A DNA stretch of 64,000 nucleotides from Bathynomus jamesi (lineage: Eukaryota; Arthropoda; Malacostraca; Isopoda; Cirolanidae): the NCBI GenBank assembly GCA_023014485.1, contig JAJOZX010000088.1, positions 735,001 to 799,000 on the forward strand, written 5' to 3'. The notes under the pieces are model-generated. The model saw only the letters and a list, made by a program, of their open reading frames with translations, searched no databases and was not told the origin of the DNA. Made by a program: the position numbers and the translations under genes. Shown here piece after piece: positions 32,309 to 43,176 of the stretch (its first letter is position 1; each line of letters opens with the position of its first letter).

Positions 32309-32511
32309 TCATGGACCATGGTACCCAAAGGGAATAGTGTCGTAGGTGCCATGCACCTGGTACCGTTTCCTGTAGGTTTTACGGCAAACCTTCGTACCCC
32401 TAAGTTCCTTCACGCCTCCTAATTTCTGTTCCCGGAAGCTATGAGTCGCCACAACCAGTTGGGGTAGCTGGTCACCCTTATTACCATCGTCTTCTAAACT
32501 CACTAGATCTT
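32309..32511 (-). pseudogene. Polinton polymerase C-terminal fragment (unit 5)
   Basis: Same 70-codon end, open to the TGA, cut at the array junction. Confidence 0.86.
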
Positions 32512-33362
32512 GGGTCAACAAGATTTTTACGCAAAATATTCTTGCTTCAGGTTCTAGAGATCTTTGTGGCCAGTGTTTTGCTCCCAGTGTTGACTCTTTG
32601 CTCTGCTATCCCATTCACAAAGGAAACATGGGAACTTAGTATATCCTCCTGCTGTCCCAGAAGCATGCACAATACCTTAAGGTCTCCACAAATCATCAGT
32701 GATGATCATAATATTTTATCTTTGTAAGAACCAATTCCAAATTCTCATAACTTTCTTGGAGATGTACCGAGTGACCAACAGGTACAGAGGCATAACTGTT
32801 CACATTGTGCAAAAGAACAGCTTTTAGACTTCTTTTAGAAGAGTCGATGAAAAGTCTCCATTCATCCGCTTTGTACTCAATGCCAAATGCCTGTACCAAA
32901 CCATCAATATCACTACAGTAAACTAAACTGCCCTCATGTGAAAAGTAGTGAATAAAACTCCTTTTCTCTTCTTCTATACAAATATATCGATGTTCCAGCT
33001 GATAATAAATTTCTTTCTTTTAATCTGGAGCTAAGAGTTCAGCAGATTCCTTGGATAATCCCAAATCTCACTAAATCGTTTAGTTCAGATTGAGTGAACA
33101 ACTGGGGTCTTGACTTCCTATATCACACTGAAATTCTTCATGATCAGTATCTGAACCAGAATTACTAGGCAAATCTCCCATGTTTCTGGTTGGAGCGGAA
33201 CTGGAACTTCTGGCCCATGAGGAACAGGTCGAAAAGCTGATGGAAGATTTGGATAGAATATGGCTTTCTTATTTTTTGAGTTATAGCCTTTAACACACAA
33301 GAGCAAAAATAGCAGTCATCACAGTGATTTTTTTGGCTCCCTCCATACCATTGGCACACCAA
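32512..33362 (-). pseudogene. Truncated CACAGGCCTGC-element protein (unit 6)
   Basis: Same N-terminal part as the other units. Several one-base indels, for example near 33030, 33107 and 33180, break the frame. Confidence 0.75.
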
Positions 33363-33719
33363 ATCTGAATGCTTTCTTTTGCCTTTACACCATTTCCTTA
33401 GATCCTCTACGCAAATAAAACAAACTTTGTGTGGTACCCATGGTTTGTCTTGAATGAATCATTGTGCGCACGTCATGAAATCTGAGAAAACTGACTCATA
33501 CGGCTTGGCAACCCAGTATTTATAGTCTCTTAGAAGTTTCTAGTAATTTCCGGATATCTGGCATTTTCTCGAAGTCGCTTCACAAAAAAATCGAATTTGT
33601 AAAATAACTTTGTGTCGTATGACATTTTTTTTGTGTTTTTTCGAATTCAGCACACAAAAATACATTGTAAACAGCTAAAATTATGAAAAACGTTTTTCCA
33701 TCGCAGGCCTGTGTTATTT

Positions 33720-34432
33720 AAGTTGTATGTTTTTAAATATAAGATTAGTGCTATAGTAACATTATTAACAAGAAGTTACCGTATTTGTTCAGATTACTTT
33801 TCATTAAAAGAAGAATTTAAATTTTTAAGACAGTACTTTATTAATAATTACTACCGTCTAATCTTTTTGATAACCAATTAAAGAAATTTTTAAATGACAC
33901 TTTTAATACTAAACTCCCCATAACTACAGTACAAAAAGAAACCAGATATATTAAATTACCTTTTTATGGTTATTTATCATTGCGTATTCGAGGTGAATTG
34001 TCCAAACTGCTCAAGTCTAGTTTATCCCCAAATAAATTTTAGATTCGCCTTCGTCAACCCACTTAAATTATCAAATTTTTTAAAATTCAAAGACAAATTC
34101 CCAAAACTGTATGCCCTAATGTTGTTTACAAATACACGTGCGACAGCTGTAAGGCTGCGTATATTGGCAGTACTCAACTCCAACTGGAGGTACGCCTTTC
34201 TCAACATTTGGGCTTATCAGTCCGTACCAACCGTCCTTTCAGTAGCCCACCACAATCCGCAATTAGAAACCATAGTAATGAAAACAACCATCCCCTTCAC
34301 AAAACTCAGTTTGAAATTCTAACTAGATCCAATAACCTCACAGAACTCCGAATTTTAGAATCTTTGTACATCTATAGAAACAAACCCTCCATTAACAATA
34401 ATAGTTCATCTTACAAATTACAGCTCTTTTAA
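33720..34432 (+). pseudogene. PLE C-terminal half (unit 6)
   Basis: Same region as 20199-20906. Frameshifts early and near 34021 and 34102; GIY-YIG end open from 34208 to 34432. Confidence 0.8.
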
Positions 34433-34732
34433 CTAACCAACCGATTTTCATGGACATATCATAATCCTAATTTACTGACCATACAGTTTTCTCTTATTTT
34501 TTGTCAAGTATGGAGGTTGATGTAGACATTGTGTATTTACCTGTTGAGGTAATTTAATTTAATTTTAATGATTTTAATTTTTTGTAGTGATGTAATTTTA
34601 ATGATTTTAATTTTGTACTGGTGTAATTTTCATTATTTTTATTTTTGTTTTAAGGTTTTAATTTTAATGGTTTTAATATTGTACTGATGTAATTTTCATT
34701 TTTTATTTTTGTTTTAAGGTTTTAAGACTTAA

Positions 34733-34766
34733 TTCACTGATGACAAGATTTGCCGAAACGTCTGAA
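34733..34766 (+). ncRNA. Hammerhead-like motif (unit 6)
   Basis: Identical to the unit 1 motif. Confidence 0.58.
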
Positions 34767-34815
34767 GTACAAAAAATAAACGAAAATGTTTGCCGTTGTG
34801 TTGGTCCTTCTTTTC

Positions 34816-34870
<55 letters not shown>

Positions 34871-34998
34871 ACAAATATTCATGCACCATAAAATGAATTA
34901 AATACACGTAATAGAAAATAAATAAACTGCAAAATATCGCCAGGTAAATAGACAGTAAGACAAGCTACACACACAATATATATATATATATCAGACAT

Positions 34999-37900
34999 TC
35001 ATGGACCATGGTACCCAAAGGGAATAGTGTCGTAGGTGCCATGCACCTGGTACCGTTTCCTGTAGGTTTTACGGCAAACCTTCGTACCCCTAAGTTCCTT
35101 CACGCCTCCTAATTTCTGTTCCCGGAAGCTATGAGTCGCCACAACCAGTTGGGGTAGCTGGTCACCCTTATTACCATCGTCTTCTAAACTCACTAGATCT
35201 TTGAACGATTCAAAGTTGACGATCTGGCGGTTGGTATGGTTAAGCGTGATGCTTTTAGTCTTCACGATGTACTTGTACTTATCCCCCACCCTCACGCGTA
35301 CCCTTTAAGTTTTTGGACCTGTTGAGACAAAAGAATCGGCGTATGCGTTGCCTCCATACTTATCCTTGATCTCGGCAGTCAACTCTCTGAGGAATTCCCC
35401 AATAGGAGGCATATTCACCTTCCCTCTCCATGAATATCACACTATCTGTATCTGCGTACAGAACCATCCGACCGGGAGAATGCAACAGATGCCACAGCTT
35501 GATGCGTGCGTAGGCTGTTGTGAAACTGGCTACAGGTACAGTATGTTTGTGACACATGATGTATCTGTAGCCAATTCGGTCCTGTTGTACCTTATTATGT
35601 ACGTATTACCCACATTCACGATTTCATGACTTCTTTATCATTGGCGTTTGCATAATCCCAGACTTCACTAAAACTTTGAGCTAGATGTACATTTCCCTTG
35701 TCTTTATTCTGTGAAAACTTCCCCCAAAAGCTATTTAGGCACAACCTTGGACTAAAGCGCTTGCCAGGGTTTCTCACAATTTGTTCACGTTCAAGTTGTA
35801 TCCCTTCGCGTTCACGGTGGCGCTGGATGTACGCCGATTTTTCATTTTCGGTTTCACCTCTTCGTGGGTATCCTAATGCTTCTACTTTATCCTTCAAAAA
35901 GTATTTATATACGGTGTGAAAAGGTTGGGGAGCTTCTGAAACCTCCCCACCTCATATATCTTCAGTATTCTATACCGGTGGCGGAGGGCTATGGACAGCT
36001 CAGGACTTGTATATACGCCTCTGATCTTCCTATGGTTGATCGTGAGATTACAGTCCCCATAGTTCTCCTATGCACACTTCACACACAGAGGGAACATGAG
36101 TTTGTGGTCTTTAACAACAGGCAAGATCGGCATCCATAAATCGCGAGGGGGAGCACATCTACGAAAGAAAGATCAAAGTAGCTCTCACTCATGCTAGCTG
36201 AGAACTCCTCGATGGTAGGCATGGCGGAGCCCATAAGTTTTTCAGGCGCACCTACGGAGTACGGATTGTTCTTCATCACGCAGAAATCGTAGTAGTGAAG
36301 CTTCACCCCGTCCGCAGAGGGAAAGTTTAGTTTGAAGGGGTTTGTACGTCCTCCAAACAAGCTGTCACCACATTTGAGGGGTTCCACCACCATTGTACGT
36401 TTGATGGCCCTCATTTCTTCGCGATACTGCTCATCGGTTTCCATCCAGGCGTCACATTCATGCTCCCACGAAACCTTATGAGTGAACTGCGAACGCGAGG
36501 CTGTCGGCGGGAGATTTGTCATGGAGGTTCCCTGTGACGGCGCACTCAGGACGTGGGCATCCATGCCACCAGCAGCCGTTAAAGGAGTACACACATTTCT
36601 CACCAGTGGTTGGGTCCTCACTTAAGCCGTCCACCCAAAAAACACGGCCATTGATCTTAATGGCAACTTCCCCCGTGTTGCGAGCATGTTTTATGTATAC
36701 ACCTGTCTGCTGTTGTATGTGTGTGAGCCAGTAAATAGCTTTATACCAATAACTGCGCGGGGCGTCTCGGGGAATGACGGCTAACGTGTCTTTAGGCATG
36801 AAGTTATTCTTGAATACAGTAAAACAATGAAGCGATCGTGGTTGCGGCTTGTAGCAGATCACACTTGAAACGGGTTTGGTACATCCTTTTAAAGGCTTGA
36901 AAGCATACTCTAAGTACACGTTAGTTATTTACACAATAACGTTCACATTCATACGCTATATTGGAAGGATTATCTTCATTAAGTCTGTTGTAGTAGAGAT
37001 CAAAATCCTCACGTTCGCTTGTACTCATACATTCATAGTTAAAGTAATGTTTGGTGGGGGGGGGGTGGACCGGCATAATTTAAAGTGTCTTGAGTAAGGA
37101 ATGTGTAAGAGAAGTACCCTTTCGAGACTTCAGCGTCTATGCCCATCACCTTGGGTAGCTTGGCTAATTTGCAAGGTGTGAACAGCAAGGTATCTTTAAA
37201 CTGTACATTTCCCCTTATCTGGATCTGTATAAGTTTGTTCCCTCTTTTCAGGGGATCACCCATGAATATCTCTGATGGTTCGCGCTCAAGCAGCAACTTA
37301 TAAAGGAAATGAGTGTCAAATTTTGCCGCGTTATGGGCAAGAATATACAGTCATTTTTTTTAACTGGTCCGCCAGCTTGACAATATAGTTCACGAAGAGT
37401 TTCACGGAGGAATCTCTGGCAGACACCTTAAAAATGTTTGTCCGCTTACCACATTTGCCGCATTCATCACACTCAACGTTCATGCACTCGTCACAAATAG
37501 TCTGACTTACGAGTAAATGCGGAATAACCTCTTTTGTTTCGGGGTTTGTGTAAGTTTCTATGTCATAATACACTATTATACAGGGTTTATTTTTAAGTTT
37601 GGTATCTTTCATATAACATACATGCTTTACCCCCTCCGCCTTATATTCTTCATGACATGTAGAACAGTGAATTTCGTCGCATTTGTGCTCAAACTTTCCC
37701 CAGTTGTCCATTGTATGAAACATACTACACTCACAAATTCTCATTTTCCTTCACGTGCCATTCGATTTATGGTGGGAAACACAGACATTATTGAAAAACA
37801 TGCGCTTACATACATTACAGTCATACTTCTCAGTTTCAATTACCCGACTTTCACACCTGGGGCTTTTATGCTTGTCGCAAACCATGTGGCCCTCCTTACA

Positions 37901-39877
37901 ATGCTTCAATAGATCATTCGTAAACTCGAGACATCCCTTACACAAATCGTGGTGTCTTCCATATTTTCGTCTTTTATTATAACTCGCGTAAAGAGCCCTT
38001 ATATTACGGGCGGGTAGATACGTTGCCCCAGACAAGCCTAAAATAAGTAGGAGCTTTGTACGTTCTCACGCAGCTTTTAAAAACATATACAGTCCTACGA
38101 TTATCATTCAATCTAAACACAACTATACGTACACCCATTACTTGCTCTACCCTTTGCAGCTCCTCAGGCCCCATATTACAGGCAAATTCAAGTCTACAGT
38201 CTGTAGCAAGTTTACGTGCACTCTCCACTACCGTAGGCATTCAAATTTTTTGGGCAGCTGTATTTACCACAGTGAACATATGAGTCAAGACTAATGCTAT
38301 AAAGCCACAACCACCCTCGAAAGCAGTGTGTCTTTTGTATATCTGATAACTGTTAAAGTTAAGGGTATAAGGCGTTGCGTTGTGACCTACAGGTCGGAAG
38401 ACATGGTCTATATCAATCGTAAAATTCTCCAAATTAAGCTCGGTGCAGCTTTGAGCGGCCTCCATTATACGCCCCAAAATATACTCTACATCTACATCGG
38501 CCAGACACCTGTAGGGTATTCAGTGCTCGAAGTGAGGCGGGATGGGGTGGGATGCCATCCCACAACTTTTAATTAAATGTAAAATCATCCCACTACTTCA
38601 TATTTACCTTAAAATCATCCTGGAACTTTACAATCTAAATATGATTTTCCAGAAATAGAACAGGCTTTTTGTTAGCTTATTTGTTTCGCTAAATAAGATT
38701 ACATGAAATGATGAAAATATAGTTTCTGTCGAAAATTTATTGAAAATAAAACAATATTTTACATAAATTCCAATAAAATCATTATTCATTCCCTTTACGG
38801 TCATAGTTCTCCCCATTCCCTCCCAAAGTTGGGAGAGAATGGGGGAGAAACGCGTTCGGCGCAGGCGCAAAGCGAAATACAGTATTACTGCTCCAATAAA
38901 CAAGTTCGCGCACAGCCATAACACTGATAACATCTTGAAACTATTTTAAAGGTACGTATGATGATAAAATGAATTTCACATAAATTAAAGGAATGATTAT
39001 TTACAGATATTTTATTTTTGCAACAGTTTTTTAATGGCAGTGTAACGAATATTTTTTTCTCGATTTTGTATATATATATATATATTTATATACAAAAAAA
39101 ATTCTAGTTACATAAAAATCTGCCATTTCCGGAGGCTGAGGCTTTGCACATTATGAAAATTTCGAGTTTATATATATATATTATGATTCGAGTTTACCAT
39201 CCCGCTACCTTTTTTTTCCCACTTCGAGCACTGGGTCACTATTACCACCCAAAAATCGTTTCTATCGGTATCAGCTCACCGAATCCTGAGCGCCAGACGC
39301 GTCCTGACTTCACGCCCCTCACTGCTCTGAAGGGCAAACTCCACAATACGTTCAACCATGCGGCGCAGTCCGTGTTCAAAGCCGTTACTATACATGACTC
39401 GGGGGTTGATCCTGATTAGGTACCAGTTTCTAGTCAGGGATGGGTGGTGGTGACGTTGCGTAAGAGATTGATTGATATGCCACTGTCTACAGGCTGGTTT
39501 GTTGCTGCTGAGGTGGAAGGCACGGTCTGTATTGAATGGGGGTAAGTGGGTACAGTTTTATTTGTAGATGGTGCTACTGAATGGGTCGTGCCGTAAGACG
39601 TGTTGGGTTGTGGTTCTATTACTGCGGCTCTAACGTTCGACGACTTTACGCGCTTTGACTGGGAAGATGTTTCACCGTCATGCACCACCTTTCTTCTCGA
39701 ATTGACGAGTGGGGATGCTGCGTTTGTCACTGTTGATGGTTCACTGACGGGAGTGAAGTCTGTGGCCTCAACTACACTATCGTCGCCATCATCAGTAATA
39801 TCTATGATGGGTGCATGTTGCTGGTACTGTATCTCATCATCATTATCATTCACGGTTCTGGGGAAGAAGAAAAACAC
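34999..39877 (-). pseudogene. polB: Polinton/Maverick family B DNA polymerase (pPolB), broken
   Basis: Read right to left: a Ser/Pro/Thr-rich N-terminal region (39877-39434); GLRRMVERIVEFALQ (about 39380); a MITE insertion (38521-39233); EYILGRIMEAAQ onward to 37751, with Cys-rich zinc-binding-like pairs; the 3'-5' exonuclease with YYDIET (Exo I, about 37570) and AHNAAKFDTHFLYK (Exo II, about 37320); then NNFMPKDTLAVIP, WVDGLSEDP and CVYSFNGCWWHGCP (36900-36530). The palm follows: LCLNSFWGKFSQN (motif B, about 35730) and VLYADTDSVIF (motif C with both Asp, about 35450). The end is YDTIPFGY. Protein-primed B polymerases of Polintons have this order. Several frameshifts (for example near 38240, 38035, 37750, 37340, 37040, 36480, 35900, 35610 and 35300) plus the MITE make it inactive. 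It would replicate the element. Confidence 0.9.
38521..39233. mobile_element. 713-bp non-autonomous element inside polB
   Basis: Perfect 14-bp inverted ends CAGTGCTCGAAGTG and CACTTCGAGCACTG. Inside are repeated CATCCCAC words, a TA run near 39070 and AT-rich sequence, but no transposase. The polymerase N-terminal reading stops at its left edge and resumes beyond the right edge, so it is a clear insertion. CAGTG-type ends suggest a hAT-like MITE. The expected 8-bp duplication is not clean (AGGGTATT against GGTCACTA). Confidence 0.75.
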
Positions 39878-39957
39878 GACTGAAGAATATAAGGAGCAAC
39901 ACTTTAAATTTTGTTATATTTTGTAAAGACTCCACTTAGGAGTGTGTCGTGTAAGAG

Positions 39958-40285
39958 ATGGATTCTGTAGAAAAATTCAGGTTCACAAGTTTTTCTACAT
40001 GCATTATATCCGGTCCTACAGGCTGTGGTCAAACCGTGTTTATGCTTAAAATCATTAAAGCTAAGGACGAACTGTCCTCAAATTTTGTGCCGTATTCAAC
40101 GAGTATGAAGATATTTTGTTCCACAAAGGCGTTTATGATGTTTGTTCTATAAAGGGTGATGAACACACGGTTATTGTAATTGACGATATCATGTTAGAAA
40201 TGGACAAAACGTTTGCCGGGACAATTACAGTATTCTCCCACCAACTTAACAAACGCCTGTTTGTTAAAAATATTGACCCAAACTT
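39958..40285 (+). pseudogene. Polinton genome-packaging ATPase (A32/FtsK-type), N-terminal part
   Basis: From the ATG at 39958 (MDSVEKFRFTSFSTC) it has a Walker A block ISGPTGCGQT, with Gln in place of the invariant Lys, and after a frameshift near 40120 a Walker B block TVIVIDDIMLEM. This is the packaging ATPase that pumps DNA into capsids in Polintons and related viruses. The protein is cut short after Walker B: about half of the normal domain is missing and the frame runs into the next small gene. Divergent to polB, sharing an intergenic stretch of ~80 bp. Confidence 0.85.
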
Positions 40286-40508
40286 TTCAAAATGCATCTG
40301 TGAAATCTACCTTAACGTTATAAAATGCAATGTACCAATAAAGGGCACTCAGCAGTCGCGCTTACATTGTTACAAGTGCATAATAAACGCACTCGCTCGT
40401 AAAAAACAAAGTGTGGGAAAGAAAATGCGAATTATTTTGCAAAAAGGTGGTTCGTTTCTACCCATCTTGTTTCCAGTTTTGGCACCTTTATTGTCTAGTA
40501 TAATATGA
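40286..40508 (+). pseudogene. Polinton small QKGG protein, fused to ATPase remnant
   Basis: Reading CEIYLNVIKCNVPI, then basic residues, then RIILQKGGSFLPILFPVLAPLLSSII. A short protein with CE-LNVLKGN-P near the start and a basic patch before QKGGFLP and a hydrophobic tail occurs in many Polintons and adintoviruses. From memory of the family it may be a virion core or membrane-active peptide. Its own start is lost; the frame is continuous with the truncated ATPase, implying a deletion that joined two genes. Confidence 0.7.
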
Positions 40509-41236
40509 TGAGGAAAGTGGTCGTGATTCCACACGAGGTGAATGCATCGCTGCAAAATACAAAGAACCAGGAATCAGTACTAGAGCCTGGTAAAAATACG
40601 CTTAAAAGAATGGAGAATGAATTGATGAATCTATTAAAGAGCGAGAGCACCCTGAGGAGAAAATAATTTTATATCAATAAGCTCTACAAAATTTCTTAAA
40701 GAGCACGAAGATTATAAGAAACCGGCCGAGGTACCCATAATTATCAAACACAGCACTGATGATGTTGTGCGTGACGGCATAGGACCTGGGGCCGAGGCTA
40801 GAGACGAACAGTCGAAGAACAGCGGAGCGCAAAACCTCGAACATTTATTAAAAAGTAGTCTACCTCATTCATTGAGGAATAAAGGGTTAAGTTTTTACAA
40901 TCTATTGAGTGAGGACCCAATTATACATTATACAGGCGAGGTTGTTGTTAAAGGGTCAAAGGTACAGGGTTCGAACATCATTGATATCGTGCATGATTTG
41001 GTGAGAAATTGGAATGGACCTTCTCCAACAGGATGGGGACATATTAAAGCTAGACTACAACAAATAAACATCCCAAAAACGTTGATAGATAACCAGAGCA
41101 GGTTAAAAGACTTGGGGGAAGCAGTGTAAGTACCACAGCTGCACACACCTTCCCCTCCATCGGTAGCATTTCTGAAGAGGAAGAAGAAGAGGCCATTCGC
41201 CAACGAACAACCCTACCCGCGCGCCTCTAAGATACG
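40505..41236 (+). pseudogene. Conserved Polinton protein (PY-type), broken
   Basis: Starts MMRKVVVIPHEVN at 40505, overlapping the end of the previous gene. It continues to LLKSE, shifts frame near 40650, passes an in-frame TAA (YQ-stop-ALQNFLKEH) and is open at 40767-41129: LPHSLRNKGLSFYNLLSE, YTGEVVVKGSKVQGSNIIDIVHDLVRNW and PTGWGHIKARLQQINIPKTLI. After a last shift it ends with a basic KRKKKRP nuclear-localisation-like tail (41140-41236). This order is typical of a conserved hypothetical protein next to the integrase in metazoan Polintons. Function not established. It keeps its usual neighbours. Confidence 0.75.
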
Positions 41237-41242
41237 TAAATA

Positions 41243-42190
41243 GCTAACATATTAAGAAAAAGTTATTATGACACTTCTAATCCAGCATCCTACGGTGGTG
41301 TTAATTAATTGTACTGGGGCGTATATAATGAAAGAGTAAAGAAAAAAGATGGTGAGAGGTTTTTGCGTGAGCAGGATGCTTATACACTACATAAATCGGT
41401 GGGAAGAAGGTTTAAAACTGCTAAGACTTTAGCAGCCTCGAATGATTCTCTTTGGCAGGTGGACTTAACAGACATGCAGAGTTATTCACTCTATAATGAA
41501 GGGGCAGGGACAATTCGACGTGGCCGACTCGATGCGACCCAACTCGATGTGGCCGACTCGATGTCAGGACAACTCGATGTCAAGCCAAGTCGATGCCAGG
41601 CCAAGTCGATGCCAGGTTAACCGGGTTAACAGAATGCCCGGTTAGGTCAACTGTACGCCCTTGACGATTAGTTAGGTTAAGTTGTGATATTTTCGTTAAA
41701 ACTAACGAAAATATCCCTTAGGGATATCACATCGAGTTGTCCTGACATCGAGTCGGCCACATCGAGTTGGGTCGCATCGAGTCGGCCACATCGAATCGTA
41801 CCCAACCCATAATGAAGGGTATAGATATATTTTGTTTATAATAGACGTGTTCTCTAGATACTTGTGGTTAGTCCTGCTGAAGAATAAATCGCCTGAATCA
41901 GTGGCTAAAGCCACCAAAGCGCTGATATTGAAAGAAAATAGGATTCCTGGTTACTTTTGTAGGGATTTGAGCAAAGAATTTATAGGCCGAGTCTTTCAGA
42001 ACATGCTGACGGAGTTTAATATCAGTTATTATACGTCCAATTCTATACATAAGGCATCTTTAGCCGAAAGAGTTAATCGGTTGAACTTTCTCGGCTATAC
42101 TGCGCACAACTGTTCCCTTACTGAAAAGTGGGGCCAAAATATCTTGGAAAGAAGGACCTACAATCAGGACTTAACACATTTGAAGATATA
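41243..42190 (+). pseudogene. int: Polinton integrase (RVE type), broken by a MITE
   Basis: Begins YDTSNPASYGGVN-stop-LYWGVYNERVKKKDG, which matches the family's N-terminal helix and shows an in-frame stop near 41311. Then comes the HHCC-replacing block YTLHKSVGRRF. The catalytic core starts at DSLWQVDLTDMQSYSLYN (first Asp), is interrupted by a 308-bp MITE at 41501-41808, and resumes with FIIDVFSRYLWLVLLKNKS. DLSKEFIGRVFQNM follows (the second Asp region, where the family usually has D-x-G-x-E/F). SNSIHKASLAERVNR carries the final Glu. The chromo-like C-terminus is missing. In Polintons this enzyme inserts the element and makes a ~6-bp target duplication. Confidence 0.88.
41501..41808. mobile_element. 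MITE in the integrase gene (family 3 ends, shared core)
   Basis: 308 bp with long imperfect inverted ends (ATTCGACGTGGCCGACTCGA on the left) built of repeated ACTCGATG(T/C) words. It is flanked by a perfect 8-bp duplication ATAATGAA at 41493-41500 and 41809-41816. The middle holds CGCCCTTGACGATTAGTTAG and TGATATTTTCGTTAAAACTA, the core also found in the MITEs at 2173, 48145 and 56988 despite unrelated ends. Confidence 0.9.
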
Positions 42191-42397
42191 ATGTCAGTCA
42201 TCAAGCCTAAAGAAGCCTTCAGAAAACACTTACGACATGCACGGGATGAAACCGTCGAAGAGAAAAATGTGGGGCGGGGGTTTTAGAAGAAAGAAAAACA
42301 AAAGGTTGCTATAAGAGGAAGAAAACGTACTGCGCAACGCGGAAAAAATAAGAAAGCTAAGCAGACAAATCATGATGTAAATCGGAGAAGGACTTAA
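42191..42397 (+). pseudogene. Small basic Polinton core-like protein, broken
   Basis: ATG at 42191 gives MSVIKPKEAFRKHLRHARDE. A shift in the GGGGCGGGGG run near 42275 leads to GGGFRRKKNKR, and another near 42310 leads to RGRKRTAQRGKNKKAKQTN, ending at TAA 42395. The layout of a short acidic/neutral head, a glycine knot and an Arg/Lys tail recalls DNA-condensing core peptides of Polintons and adintoviruses. It lies between integrase and capsid genes. The identification is by composition and position. Confidence 0.6.
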
Positions 42398-43176
42398 AAA
42401 AAGAAATGTTGTAAGCGTATAAAACCGGTCGTGGACTTATTTTTAAAAACTAATATAAGGCAAGTCTGATACAGATGCCTTTCATAGGTGAATGTACAAC
42501 TGAAGTGGAAGGGTGCATTAACGGATGCGATGACTCATTTTATTCACCCTCACAATTCGAAATGCTGCAAATCCGAGTTAAATCTCCACAAGTATTGTGA
42601 AGACCGAATTCCTCACAATTCGTCCTCTCAACGTTATTGGATCAACGACGGTATCTATAGAGTTCGTGATTTCTTCGTCAGGTAGTAATTTTTTGACCCT
42701 TCCAACGTGTTTCTTTACAATAAACTAAGAATTGCACATTTGAATGGTACATATTGTGAAGAGGGCTACCCAGTATACCCTGAAAACAACTTCCTACACA
42801 CACCGAAAAGTTAATGTGATGTGTATTTAAATCGAACTAACGTTTCACCTGGAGTTAGCCATCACCATTATAGAGCCTATTTAGAAACTGTTTTAAACTT
42901 TACGAGAGATGCAAAAGAAACACATTTGGCGGCTCAAGGGTTTTATACCCCCAATTGATGGACAGTGTAAAAAATAAATTTAAAAATTCTAAAAAGAAAA
43001 TATACGATTGCTTCGCGAGACTCCATTCGGATTTTTTATCGCAAGGTAAGTTGCTTTTGAACGGTGTTGAAATGAGGATTAAAATTACACGTACAACCAC
43101 CGACATATGCTTAAATCTGGATGAGGGTAGCGACCAATCTGTCAAACCTGCTGTTGTACACATTTTAGATACATAT

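Larger units (their letters stand above)
29846..32511. repeat. Array unit 5
   Basis: The first ~400 bp share unit 4's high indel density; the remainder returns to near-identity with units 1-3. Contents: 29846-30679 minus, protein part; 30995-31746 plus, PLE half; 32044-32077, hammerhead-like motif; 32125-32178, TA/TG run; 32309-32511 minus, polymerase end. Confidence 0.9.
18972..35200. repeat. Six-copy tandem array of a 2.7-kb chimeric unit
   Basis: Units: 18972-21690, 21691-24434, 24435-27167, 27168-29845, 29846-32511 and 32512-35200. Each runs from GGGTCAACAAGATTTTT (inside the CACAGGCCTGC-element gene) through that gene's N-terminal part, the PLE 3' half, microsatellites and the Polinton polymerase C-terminus, to CACTAGATCTT. 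Every internal junction is CTAGATCTTGGGTCAAC or a near variant. The left parent reads TTTCTTTGGGTCAAC and the right parent AGATCTTTGAACG, so the join used the shared TCTT(TG). Units 1-3 are nearly identical. The last unit continues into the full polymerase. Most simply, one duplication across this microhomology was followed by unequal exchange. Confidence 0.92.
32512..35200. repeat. Array unit 6 (last, joined to the full polymerase)
   Basis: Contents: 32512-33362 minus, protein part with frameshifts; 33720-34432 plus, PLE half with frameshifts near 33730, 34021 and 34102; 34733-34766, hammerhead-like motif; 34817-34862, TA/TG run; 34999-35200 minus, polymerase end. Here AGATCTTTGAACG replaces the junction, so this unit keeps the ancestral right edge. 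Confidence 0.9.

Noticed and set aside
18972..35200. CRISPR-like or satellite interpretation of the regular repeats
   Set aside because: Units are 2.7 kb with transposon genes and no spacer pattern; it is a tandem duplication array.
39434..39877. Separate Ser/Thr/Pro-rich protein
   Set aside because: It runs in the polymerase direction straight toward the conserved polB N-terminal block and is better explained as polB's N-terminal extension.
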